A stretch of DNA of 33,437 nt from Burkholderiaceae bacterium (GTDB lineage: Bacteria > Pseudomonadota > Gammaproteobacteria > Burkholderiales > Burkholderiaceae_E). The notes under the pieces were generated by a model, which had not been told where the DNA came from, made no database searches, and saw nothing but the letters and a program-made list of their open reading frames with translations. Positions 18,737-25,492 of this stretch are shown in pieces. The stretch covers positions 1-33,437 of the forward strand of contig JAGXFG010000067.1 of assembly GCA_024637395.1 (NCBI GenBank), in the 5' to 3' direction. A program made the position numbers and the translations under genes. The stretch's first letter is position 1; every line of letters starts with the position of its first letter.

Positions 18737-19624
18737 ATGCAAGCACACCGTTTCCTGAGTCGGCAACAGTTGCGCACTGCAGGTCTTGCGGTCGCCCTTA
18801 CGGCGACCGCACTGTCGGTGCTGACCCCCACCAGCGCCTACGCGCTCTTCGAGGACGACGATGCCCGCCAGGCGATCGTCGAGTTGCGCACCGAATCGCG
18901 CAACAGCACCCAGCAGATCAACCGCGCCATCGAAGAGATGAAGACTCGCTTTGGCGAGCGACTTGACGAAATGGCGCAGCGGCTCGATCGGCTCGAGGCC
19001 ATCGCCCGTGGCCAGCTCGAGATCCAGGGGCAGCTCGATGCGCTGCGCCAGGAACTGGCAGCATTGCGCGGCCGGGTTGAAGTCCAGACCAATGAACTGA
19101 CCCAGACCCAGCGCCAGCAGCGCGAGGGGTTCGCGGACGTCGACTCCCGGCTGCAACGCGTCGAGCCGAAGCAGGTGACGATCGACGGCCAGACGCTCAA
19201 GGTCGAGCAGGGTGAGCGGCGCAGCTTCGAGGCGGCGCTGGGCTTGTTCCGTGCCGGTGACTTCTGGGCGGCGCTCGCCGCCTTCCAGCAGTTCCAAAGC
19301 GCGTATCCGGAGAGCCCCTATGCTCCGAACGCGGCGTTCTGGGTCGGCAGCAGCCAGTTCGCGCTCAAGGACTACAAGGCGGCGATCGCGACCCACCAGG
19401 CACTGATCGCGCTCGCCCCCGATGGGCCGCGCGCTCCCGACGCCATGCTCAACCTGGGCTTCGCGCAACTGTCCGATGGCGACACCAAGGCCGGTCGCAG
19501 CACCCTCGAAGGGCTGGTCGCGAAGTTCCCGGAAGCTCCTGCGGCTCGAGCAGCCAGGGAACGGCTGGCGGCGCTGCCGCCTGACAAGCCCGCCCGAGTT
19601 GACCGGAAGAAGACCGGCCGCTAG
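18737..19624 (+). CDS. cpoB: Cell-division coordinator CpoB (YbgF)
   Basis: CpoB binds TolA and couples outer-membrane constriction to peptidoglycan synthesis at the septum. The 295-aa product has a signal peptide (about residues 1-36, ending TSAYA), an N-terminal coiled coil (about 45-130, heptad-like with many Gln/Glu/Arg), and a C-terminal TPR domain with three repeats (FEAALGLFRAGDFWAALAAF, PNAAFWVGSSQFALKDYKAA, APDAMLNLGFAQLSDGDTKA). It is the standard last gene of tol-pal, 22 bases after pal. Its 3' end contains the promoter of the following tRNA gene. Confidence 0.94.
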   Translation: MQAHRFLSRQQLRTAGLAVALTATALSVLTPTSAYALFEDDDARQAIVELRTESRNSTQQINRAIEEMKTRFGERLDEMAQRLDRLEAIARGQLEIQGQLDALRQELAALRGRVEVQTNELTQTQRQQREGFADVDSRLQRVEPKQVTIDGQTLKVEQGERRSFEAALGLFRAGDFWAALAAFQQFQSAYPESPYAPNAAFWVGSSQFALKDYKAAIATHQALIALAPDGPRAPDAMLNLGFAQLSDGDTKAGRSTLEGLVAKFPEAPAARAARERLAALPPDKPARVDRKKTGR

Positions 19625-19627
19625 AAT
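19599..19627 (+). promoter_or_regulatory. Sigma70 promoter of the tRNA-Lys gene, embedded in the end of cpoB
   Basis: TTGACC (19599-19604), exactly 17 bases, then TAGAAT (19622-19627). The -35 box lies in the last codons of cpoB and the -10 box overlaps its stop. Transcription would start near 19635, about 30 bases before the tRNA. A strong independent tRNA promoter is expected here. Confidence 0.7.
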
Positions 19628-19665
19628 CCTCGATTCCCTGCAGCACTTTGGTGGGGAATTGGTAC

Positions 19666-19741
19666 GGGTCGTTAGCTCAGCTGGTAGAGCACCGGACTTT
19701 TAATCCGATGGTCGGCGGTTCGAGCCCGCCACGGCCTACCA
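19666..19741 (+). tRNA. tRNA-Lys(UUU)
   Basis: A 76-base cloverleaf with encoded CCA. The acceptor 5' strand GGGTCGT pairs with ACGGCCT (with wobble pairs), the D-arm contains TTAGCTCAGCTGGTAGAGC, the anticodon loop is CTTTTAA with TTT at 19699-19701, and the T-arm is GGCGGTTCGAGCCCGCC. It has its own promoter and a terminator hairpin. Its 3' half is repeated at 21666-21708, showing use as an integration site. Confidence 0.95.
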
Positions 19742-19743
19742 AA
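19701..19743 (+). repeat. Putative attL: 3' part of tRNA-Lys, direct repeat of 21666-21708
   Basis: Forty-three bases from the anticodon loop through the CCA tail and two A's recur at 21666-21708 with a single mismatch (A at 19731 versus G at 21696). Tyrosine-recombinase elements typically use tRNA 3' ends as attachment sites and rebuild the tRNA on insertion, which is the arrangement seen here. Confidence 0.75.
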
Positions 19744-19759
19744 AGAATCAAAGACTTAG

Positions 19760-19782
19760 GCCGCTCTCCGGAGTGGCTTTTT
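19760..19782 (+). terminator. Rho-independent terminator of tRNA-Lys
   Basis: The stem GCCGCTC/GAGTGGC (with one G-T pair) encloses TCCG and is followed by TTTTT. It lies 18 bases after the CCA end, on the islet side of the attachment repeat. Confidence 0.75.
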
Positions 19783-19788
19783 CTTTGG

Positions 19789-19807
19789 TGGGACACTGGC
19801 GGGGCAC
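19789..19807 (+). repeat. Left arm of inverted repeat at the islet border
   Basis: TGGGACACTggCGGGGCAC here matches the reverse complement of 21577-21595 (TGGGACACTacGGGGGCAC) at 16 of 19 positions. The paired, inward position 48 bases from the tRNA end suggests arm-type integrase-binding sites. Inference. Confidence 0.6.
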
Positions 19808-19996
19808 TTCGCAGGAAGAAAACCGGCCGCAACGGCCGCACCTGGCCCGTGTTACTCGAACGGGGCCGGCCCGAAGCCGACCGTCATCAACCGGCAACGT
19901 CCTGCAACTCACCGCCGACAGCATTCCGGCAACTAGTAATACCCTTTAGACTGATACTGATCGAGCGACGAACACAACAACGATGGATGGACGGAG

Positions 19997-21352
19997 ATGG
20001 CAAGACGGCTGGTGATCATAGGTGGTGACGCTGCAGGGATGACCGCAGCTGCGCAGGCGCGACGGATGGCATCCGCCGACGAGCTCGAGATCCTGGCCTT
20101 CGAGCGCGGGTCTCGCACGTCTTACGCTGCCTGCGGTCTCCCCTATCTGATTGGCGGACTCGTCGAGGCCCCGGCCGAGCTTGTGGCCCGAACCCCGGAA
20201 GAGCATCAGGCCAAGGGCATCGATGTTCGGATTCGGCACGAGGTCACCGCCATCGACACCCAGACCGCCACTGTGACCGTGCGCAATCTCGACACGGGTC
20301 AAGAGTCGGTCACCCATTACGACGAGCTTCTGATCGCCACCGGCGCATCGGGCATCACACCGCCGTGGCCGGGCATAGACGCTGAAGGTGTCTTGCAGCT
20401 GCGAACGCTCGCAGATGCAGCCAAAGTGGAGCAAGCGCTTGCCGCGGGGACACGGCACGCCGTGGTGGTTGGCGCTGGCTACATCGGACTGGAGGTCGCA
20501 GAGAATCTGCTTGCACGCGGTCTGGCCGTGTCCGTGATTGAAAAGCTCGACGCGCCCATGGGTGCTGTGCTCGATGCCGACATGGCCGCTGCTGTCACAG
20601 ACGCGATGCGCTCCGCCGGCATCGACCTGCGACTGGGCACCTCGGTCACCGGCTTCACGGTGAGCGACGGACGGGTGACCGCCGTCGAGACCGAGGCAGG
20701 GCCTGTCAAGGCCGACCTGGTGGTCATCGGCTTGGGTGTGCGCGCCAACACGGAGCTGGCCTGCGCCGCAGGTATCGGCGTGGGAGAGAGTGGCGGCATC
20801 ATCGTCGGCGACCACCTGCGTACTGGCGCGCCGCATGTGTGGGCCGCCGGCGACTGCGTGGAGTCCCGCCACCGGATGACCGGGCTTGGTGTCGTGATGG
20901 CCCTGGGCACGCACGCCAACAAACAGGGCCGCTGCGCCGGCACCAACATCGCCGGCGGTGAGGCCACATTCGGCGGTGTGCTGGGCACGGCGATCACCAA
21001 GTTCAAGCAGCTGGAGATTGCCCGCACCGGGCTGACCGAACGCGAGGCTGCTGCAGCCGGGCTCGACGCCTTCGCGGAAATCACCGAAGCGTCGAGCCGG
21101 GCGGGGTATTACCCGGGCGCCCAATCGATGCGCATCAAGATCGTGGCTGAGCGTCAGACGGGTCGATTGCTCGGCGCACAGATCGTCGGCGGTGAGGATG
21201 CTGGCAAGCGCATCGATGTACTGGCCACGGCGCTGTGGAATGGCATGACTGTGCAAGAGGTGAGCGGGATGGACCTGTCGTACGCACCGCCGTTCTCGCC
21301 AGTCTGGGATCCGGTGCTGCTGGCTGCAGGCAAGGCTGCGTCGAAGCTCTGA
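19997..21352 (+). CDS. CoA-disulfide-reductase-like FAD/NAD(P)H oxidoreductase
   Basis: A class of flavoproteins with one active-site cysteine that reduce CoA disulfide, persulfides or oxygen using NAD(P)H. The 451-aa product has the FAD motif IIGGDAAGMTAA (7-18), the single redox cysteine in SYAACGLPYLIGG (C46), the central ATGASG, the NAD(P)H motif VVGAGYIGLEVAENLL (about 157-172), the second FAD motif VWAAGDC, and the family C-terminus LSYAPPFSPVWDP. No rhodanese domain is fused. From memory, the wording of the N-terminal third (GGDAAGM, LVARTPEEHQAKGIDVR) resembles actinobacterial homologues more than proteobacterial ones, which would fit transfer. It is the sole gene of the tRNA-Lys islet. 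True substrate unknown. Confidence 0.82.
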   Translation: MARRLVIIGGDAAGMTAAAQARRMASADELEILAFERGSRTSYAACGLPYLIGGLVEAPAELVARTPEEHQAKGIDVRIRHEVTAIDTQTATVTVRNLDTGQESVTHYDELLIATGASGITPPWPGIDAEGVLQLRTLADAAKVEQALAAGTRHAVVVGAGYIGLEVAENLLARGLAVSVIEKLDAPMGAVLDADMAAAVTDAMRSAGIDLRLGTSVTGFTVSDGRVTAVETEAGPVKADLVVIGLGVRANTELACAAGIGVGESGGIIVGDHLRTGAPHVWAAGDCVESRHRMTGLGVVMALGTHANKQGRCAGTNIAGGEATFGGVLGTAITKFKQLEIARTGLTEREAAAAGLDAFAEITEASSRAGYYPGAQSMRIKIVAERQTGRLLGAQIVGGEDAGKRIDVLATALWNGMTVQEVSGMDLSYAPPFSPVWDPVLLAAGKAASKL

Positions 21353-21576
21353 GCCATCGGTCTTGAAGGCGATATCCGGTTCAGATGGGAAGGCCTCACA
21401 CGTGAAGATGCTGGTACGTTTTCTTGGCGAGGCACTGCTGAACGGGTGACCGCTTTGCGGTTGGCTACCGTGATTCGAAGGTGACTCCTTGGGGTCGTCA
21501 CCGGCACTTCCCCGCTTCTCTCGTGACCTAAAAAGAGCGACTCAGCTTGTCCTGATCGCACGTTTTTCGGTCATTG

Positions 21577-21595
21577 GTGCCCCCGTAGTGTCCCA
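21577..21595 (-). repeat. Right arm of inverted repeat at the islet border
   Basis: The minus strand reads TGGGACACTacGGGGGCAC, matching 16 of 19 bases of 19789-19807. It lies 70 bases inside the right tRNA-Lys fragment. The surrounding stretch from 21353 holds no convincing gene, only small hairpins (for example ACCGCtttGCGGT) and AT-rich DNA near its right end. Confidence 0.6.
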
Positions 21596-21665
21596 TTACA
21601 TCTCATACGCCATTATTGTTTCTCTATACAAAACAGTGTATTGGAATCTACTTACGTCGGATTGC

Positions 21666-21708
21666 TAATCCGATGGTCGGCGGTTCGAGCCCGCCGCGGC
21701 CTACCAAA
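21666..21708 (+). pseudogene. tRNA-Lys 3' fragment (putative attR)
   Basis: This copies positions 36-76 of the intact tRNA-Lys plus two A's with one mismatch. The preceding bases (CGTCGGATTGC) resemble the anticodon stem only loosely, and there is no D-arm or 5' acceptor strand, so it cannot be a functional tRNA. It is followed by a 12-bp terminator hairpin of its own. Confidence 0.85.
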
Positions 21709-21714
21709 CACTTC

Positions 21715-21749
21715 AAGGGCTTAGCCGCAAGGCTGGGTCCTTTGTGTTT
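21715..21749 (+). terminator. Terminator hairpin after the tRNA-Lys fragment
   Basis: A 12-bp stem (three G-T pairs and one G-T near the middle) closes a GCAA tetraloop: AAGGGCTTAGCC / GGCTGGGTCCTT, followed by TGTGTTT. It is probably the ancestral terminator of tRNA-Lys, separated from it by the islet. Confidence 0.65.
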
Positions 21750-21775
21750 ATGGGTAAGGGGAAATCCTGGGGACC

Positions 21776-22159
21776 TTGGCAGTACTCTTTCAGTCACCCT
21801 TGACACCCACCCGAACCCACCATGCAATTCATCAAAGCCGAAGGCCATTCACGACCAAGGAACAAGCCCTGGCGGAGGTCGCCAGCCACGGCTGGCATGC
21901 GATTGAGAAGACCTTTCGCGCCGAGGACGAATTTCATTGGCATGACTTCGATGCGGTGATCTATGTGCTCGAGGGAACCGCCAGCGCTGAATTCGAGGAC
22001 GGTACCTTTTATCAAGCTGGAGTGGGTTGCCGCGTGGCGGCTCCCGCGGGCGTAGTGCACCGCAACGTCGGCCCTGATTGGCACGGAATCATCGCCTTCA
22101 GGGTGCCCCCGTGGGAACTCACTCAGCCGGTGAACAAACCAGTTAGCAGCCGGGCCTAG
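21776..22159 (+). CDS. Small cupin-domain protein, start uncertain
   Basis: The product contains both cupin motifs: EFHWHDFDAVIYVLEG (metal-binding histidines) and APAGVVHRNVGPDW, then IIAFRVPPWEL. It is a single-domain cupin of unknown substrate. The frame opens with a TTG at 21776, which gives an odd leader rich in Thr/His. A more natural N-terminus (MQFIKAEG) starts at ATG 21822 but in another frame, which would join the cupin frame if one base were restored near 21844. The gene may thus be frameshifted near its start, or start internally. It lies just outside the putative attR. Confidence 0.65.
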   Translation: MAVLFQSPLTPTRTHHAIHQSRRPFTTKEQALAEVASHGWHAIEKTFRAEDEFHWHDFDAVIYVLEGTASAEFEDGTFYQAGVGCRVAAPAGVVHRNVGPDWHGIIAFRVPPWELTQPVNKPVSSRA

Positions 22160-22195
22160 CGCAACGCTGATTTTGGGCGGTGTCGAAAGACACAG

Positions 22196-22248
22196 TGCCT
22201 GCGACTGTCAATCCGCAGGTCCCGGGTTCGAGCCCTGTCCAGTGCGCA
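22196..22248 (+). pseudogene. Degenerate tRNA 3' half, tRNA-Asn-like
   Basis: GCGACTGTCAATCCGC resembles the anticodon arm of tRNA-Asn (GCGGACTGTTAATCCG) with a base lost and the middle anticodon-region base changed to give GTC. It is followed by a variable region and a T-arm-like CCGGGTTCGAGCCCTG with imperfect pairing, then CCAGTGCGCA. There is no matching 5' half. It is probably a leftover of an integration or deletion event; chance similarity is possible. Confidence 0.4.
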
Positions 22249-22279
22249 GGAGGACATCAGTACCAAGCGGCGCCCGCGA

Positions 22280-23041
22280 TCACCCGCGAAGAAAGAACAG
22301 CGTTGTCATGATCGAACCAAGAACGACGATACCGACTCGCATCATCGGCGCAGGAATTCGCCGCGCCAGCCGAGCACCCAAATAACCTCCCGCGGTCGCC
22401 GCAATCATCATCACCAATGCCTGTGGCCAAGCCACGACACCGCCCCAGGCGTAGATTGCGACAGCTATCGCGGTCAGCAATGCCGAAACCACGTTCTTCA
22501 TGCCATTCATTGCGTTCAGGTTCACTTGACCAAGCAAACCGAACAAGGCCAGCAGCAAGATGCCGAGGCCGCCGTTGAAGTAGCCTCCATAGATGGAGAC
22601 TGCCAACAAGCCCACAGCAGACTTCCCTGCCGAGGCATGACCGGATTCATTGTTTTTGACCTTGCTGAGCAACGTCGGGCCAACGGCAAAAAGTATTGTT
22701 GCAAGCAGCAATAACCAGGGCACGATCTTGCTGAAGGTTCGGTTGTCCGTAACCAGCAGCAGGGCGGCGCCGATCGCTCCGCCGATCAAGCTCAGGACAG
22801 TGAGCGCGCGCAACGACAAGCCGGGCGGAGCCTCCAGGTCTTCGCGAAACCCCAAGACTCCAGCGGCATAGCCGGGCAACAGGGCAACGGTACCGGTGGC
22901 GTTTGCTACGACCGGTGGCAGGCCTGCAAATACCAATGCCGGGAGCGTCAGGAAACTGCCGCCACCCGCGACAGCGTTCAATGCACCAGCAATCATGGCC
23001 GCAGCGAGCAACAGCATGACATTGAAGGGATCGTTCAGCAT
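22280..23041 (-). CDS. TSUP/TauE-SafE family membrane permease
   Basis: Members of this family export sulfite, sulfoacetate or similar small organosulfur anions across the inner membrane. The 253-aa product is almost entirely hydrophobic, with about eight spans. It opens with MLLLAAAMIAGALNAVAGGGSFLTLPAL, whose ALNAVAGGGS is the family signature, and repeats a related motif in the second half (GGYFNGGLGILLLALFGLLG). Length is typical. It points away from its plus-strand neighbours and stands alone. Substrate cannot be told from sequence. Confidence 0.88.
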   Translation of the reverse strand: MLNDPFNVMLLLAAAMIAGALNAVAGGGSFLTLPALVFAGLPPVVANATGTVALLPGYAAGVLGFREDLEAPPGLSLRALTVLSLIGGAIGAALLLVTDNRTFSKIVPWLLLLATILFAVGPTLLSKVKNNESGHASAGKSAVGLLAVSIYGGYFNGGLGILLLALFGLLGQVNLNAMNGMKNVVSALLTAIAVAIYAWGGVVAWPQALVMMIAATAGGYLGARLARRIPAPMMRVGIVVLGSIMTTLFFLRG

Positions 23042-23190
23042 TCAGGGGAATATACGAGCAGCAGTGCCGAGCAGCAAACAAGAGCGTAGCCAGGATTGCG
23101 CCGAGCGCCCATGCGCGTCGCAGGCTCAGTCCGACGCGGCCGTCAGGAAGTCACGCCGACAACGTAAGCTCACCCTTCAAGCAGACACTC

Positions 23191-23412
23191 TTGAAGTCCA
23201 ATTTCTGCCGCAAGGGTGCTCCTCGGGGAATGGTCTTCGACAGTGAGACGATTGCAGGCTTATCGATGATTCCCGGAACCTACACCTACTCGCTACCCAA
23301 CGACACCGTGACTCTTATCATTGGTGGTGAGACGGTTCCCGAACCCGCGACGCTGGCCCTCTTGGGGTTAGGCCTCGCCGGTTTCTCGGCAGCGCGTCGC
23401 CGCAAGCAATAA
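23191..23412 (+). pseudogene. 3' fragment of a PEP-CTERM exported protein gene
   Basis: The frame ends with a textbook PEP-CTERM sorting tail: VPEPATLALLGLGLAGFSAA followed by RRRKQ, i.e. the PEP motif, a membrane span and a basic tail recognised by an exosortase. Before it there are only about 50 residues (PGTYTYSLPNDTVTLIIGGE) and no signal peptide. The possible starts are a TTG at 23191 or ATG at 23230. Such proteins are normally over 150 aa with an N-terminal signal, so this is a truncated gene. A strong terminator follows. Confidence 0.7.
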
Positions 23413-23433
23413 TGCCCAAGTACTTCACAGGGA

Positions 23434-23457
23434 CCCCGCCTCGGCGGGGTTATTGTT
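23434..23457 (+). terminator. Rho-independent terminator after the PEP-CTERM fragment
   Basis: CCCCGCC/GGCGGGG stem with a very short loop, followed by TTATTGTTT. It lies 22 bases after the stop codon. From here to 23666 no gene or clear signal is seen. Confidence 0.8.
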
Positions 23458-23666
23458 TGCGGCCTGGGTGGATGCAGACGTACTCGCCGCGCCCTGCCTG
23501 GGTAGGTTGACGATAACGCGTAGGACTGCGCTCGCGACTTGGCACTACCGTGGGGTGGCGGCGTTATTCCATTAGGCGCAGACTTTCATGACGCTGGCAA
23601 ACGGTTAGAGTTTCGGCACCGACTGGCCAGCCGAGCCACACCCGACATCAATCGACGGGGGGAACT

Positions 23667-24575
23667 ATGCAACTATTGCCTCGCTTGGTTCACATCGCCT
23701 TCCTCACCTTGCCAATGGCGGCATCGGCAGCCTACCCCGCGGTGACCCATCAGTACGAAGTTACCGCCGTCGACGCGGCCGGGCAGCCAATGGCTGGCGT
23801 CGAGGTCGAAGTGCAGTTGGAGTCCCGCAGCGCGCCCAGCCAAACCGTGCATTGCAGGACGGACAAGTCAGGCCGCTGCCCGCAGGTTGACTACCCGGTC
23901 AGGGCTGACCCGGCGATATCCCGGGGCCGTCATGTGTACTACTCATCAAAAGCCAAAGCCAAGGCGACCAAGGAAGGCTACTACCCAGCCAGCGGCGTGG
24001 CCTTGACTGCCGCCGGCTCAGGAATCGTGCAGTTGGACCTAACCGAGTTGCGGATGCAGATGGTTCAGCCCAGCGACTACCTGGATGACGGCTTTGCAGT
24101 GTCAGCCGCCGACCATGAGTTGCGCGAACGCGTGATGCGCCTTCTGGATGCCATCAGGCGGCAGAGCAGCCTGTTAAACGCTGAGGTGATGCTCAAGGGT
24201 ATCGGAACGTCCGAATTCAAGGGCAAGACGTACCTTCGACTGAGCGTCAACAACGCGACAACTTACAACTCGCTCAAGCTCAACAAATACGACATCGGCA
24301 AACTCCTCTTCGATGAAACGGTGCGGAAGGTGCTTCTTCCACTCAACGACAACATCGCGGCATCCGAGGCCTACTACGGTTACGACATCATCGTCTTCGG
24401 CCACACCAAGAGTTTTGCCCAGGAGTACGCCGTGGCCGACAAGGTCGAATACCGCTTCTTGCTCCCGGCGGCTGCCGTGCGTGGCTACAAGGAGAAAGAC
24501 ATCTCGGTTCAGGCATTGCTGGACGCGGGAGTGCAACTGATGGACGATGAGCGCGTCGAGTTCAAGCTCCAGTAA
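23667..24575 (+). CDS. Exported protein of unknown function with Ig-like N-terminal domain
   Basis: I do not recognise the family of this 302-aa protein. It has a signal peptide (residues 1-22, MQLLPRLVHIAFLTLPMAASA). A segment HQYEVTAVDAAGQPMAGVEVEVQLES then looks like a carboxypeptidase-regulatory or Ig-like fold, with two cysteines (TVHCRTDKSGRCPQ) that could form a disulfide. The C-terminal half (about 150-300) is an alpha/beta region with ELRERVMRLLDAIRRQSSLL and KTYLRLSVNNATTYNSLKLN. GGGGGAAC precedes the ATG by about 6 bases. It heads a run of co-directional small envelope genes. Confidence 0.7.
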   Translation: MQLLPRLVHIAFLTLPMAASAAYPAVTHQYEVTAVDAAGQPMAGVEVEVQLESRSAPSQTVHCRTDKSGRCPQVDYPVRADPAISRGRHVYYSSKAKAKATKEGYYPASGVALTAAGSGIVQLDLTELRMQMVQPSDYLDDGFAVSAADHELRERVMRLLDAIRRQSSLLNAEVMLKGIGTSEFKGKTYLRLSVNNATTYNSLKLNKYDIGKLLFDETVRKVLLPLNDNIAASEAYYGYDIIVFGHTKSFAQEYAVADKVEYRFLLPAAAVRGYKEKDISVQALLDAGVQLMDDERVEFKLQ

Positions 24576-24644
24576 CTGGCGGCCCAACCATCATTTCACC
24601 GGCCTTCTCGAAAAGCCAGGCGGGCTGCGTCAAGTCAAGCCATC

Positions 24645-24857
24645 TTGTCTAGGCGTGCGCTGAAACGCCTCTCGATATCAGTGCTTTCGGTAGTTGCTGG
24701 GCTCCTTGCGCTTCTTGTGCAAGGCTGCGCCTCACTCCCCCCGGGGCGCCGCCCACCCTCACTGCGGCCCCGCTGGTCGGATCGAGACGCGAAAGTCGTC
24801 GTTTCCACACCTTCGGGTGATGACGCCAACCCCTACACCTGCACACAATCGCGATGA
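24645..24857 (+). CDS. Possible small lipoprotein (or fragment)
   Basis: A TTG-initiated frame of 70 codons encodes an N-terminal basic segment, a hydrophobic stretch and a lipobox-like LLVQGC (Cys about residue 28), followed by CASLPPGRRPPSLRPRW. A CTG a few codons later would give MKRLSISVLSV. The rest is short and low in structure, and no ribosome-binding site is seen. It may be the 5' end of a decayed lipoprotein gene; the bases from 24858 to 24968 hold nothing convincing. Confidence 0.4.
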   Translation: MSRRALKRLSISVLSVVAGLLALLVQGCASLPPGRRPPSLRPRWSDRDAKVVVSTPSGDDANPYTCTQSR

Positions 24858-24968
24858 CCAGCGCACTTTTCGCTTGGCAATGGGCACTGGTGCCGACTGT
24901 ACTGGTCTCGCAAGAAGTGCCGGTTTACTGGTCGAAATTCCGACATTTGGTGATCTTGGGAAAACACG

Positions 24969-25448
24969 ATGCGCCTGGCGCCCAAAGTCACTCTGCTCTT
25001 CGCGGGGTGTCTTCTACTGCTCTGCTCCGCAGCTGAGGCGGAGACGATCTATCTCTGTCGCGCGTATAGCGGGGGGGAATTCTGGTCGAGCGTTCACTGT
25101 AGCCAGAAACAATCGCTGTTCTTGCGATCATTCGGTGTTCCCGACGACATGCCTTTCAACCAACAAGTGGAACTCGGCAGACAAGGGCTCGCGAGCATTC
25201 AGCGGCATCGCGCAGACAACGACCGGCAATCCTTCAGCAGCTCGTCCACGACCCACACCACTACCCGGTCAACCACCACTTACCAAGCATCTTCCGAGTG
25301 TTCCCGGCTCGACAAGACAATCAGGCATTTGGACGCCATAACCCGCCAGCCTCTCAGCGGCGCGCGCCAGGATCAGATTCGTGCCGCGCGAAATACAACT
25401 CGCGGCCGCCAGGTCGAGCTGGATTGCCCCCAACCGGCAGTTGAATGA
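24969..25448 (+). CDS. Small secreted protein of unknown function
   Basis: The 159-aa product has a clear signal peptide (residues 1-24, ending SAAEA) and a mature start TIYLCRAYSGGEFWSSVHC with a cysteine pair, reminiscent of DUF4124-type periplasmic proteins, which commonly open with a similar Tyr-Cys segment. A Ser/Thr-rich middle (SFSSSSTTHTTTRSTTTY) suggests a flexible linker. The C-terminal part (CSRLDKTIRHLDAITRQPLS...RAARNTTRGRQVELDC) is helical with two more cysteines. It is followed 44 bases later by the Excalibur-domain gene and may be cotranscribed. Function unknown. Confidence 0.65.
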   Translation: MRLAPKVTLLFAGCLLLLCSAAEAETIYLCRAYSGGEFWSSVHCSQKQSLFLRSFGVPDDMPFNQQVELGRQGLASIQRHRADNDRQSFSSSSTTHTTTRSTTTYQASSECSRLDKTIRHLDAITRQPLSGARQDQIRAARNTTRGRQVELDCPQPAVE

Positions 25449-25492
25449 ACTTGTCGAATCAAACCCGCATTGAAGAAGAAAGCGCGTAGACC

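Larger units (their letters stand above)
19744..21708. mobile_element. Small integrase-less islet inserted at tRNA-Lys
   Basis: The segment lies between two copies of the tRNA-Lys 3' end. Just inside each border sits one arm of an inverted 19-mer pair. Both tRNA copies are followed by different rho-independent hairpins, as expected if the left one arrived with the element and the right one is ancestral. The only clear gene is the flavoprotein at 19997-21352; no integrase, excisionase or transposase frame is visible. The last 60 bases before the right copy are markedly AT-rich. It may be a deletion remnant of a larger island, or a minimal element moved by an integrase in trans. Confidence 0.6.

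Noticed and set aside
19946-21256. Minus-strand frame opposite the islet flavoprotein
   Set aside because: The plus-strand gene has all FAD and NAD motifs; the antisense frame has none.
21800-21828. TTGACA with TGCAAT at 17 bases near the cupin gene
   Set aside because: The -10 match is only 4 of 6, and it would overlap the proposed coding start, so not reported as a promoter.
23520-23640. Possible integron attC-like elements (GTTATTCC, GTTAGAG)
   Set aside because: No paired core sites with proper spacing and no imperfect inverted arms; no integrase nearby.
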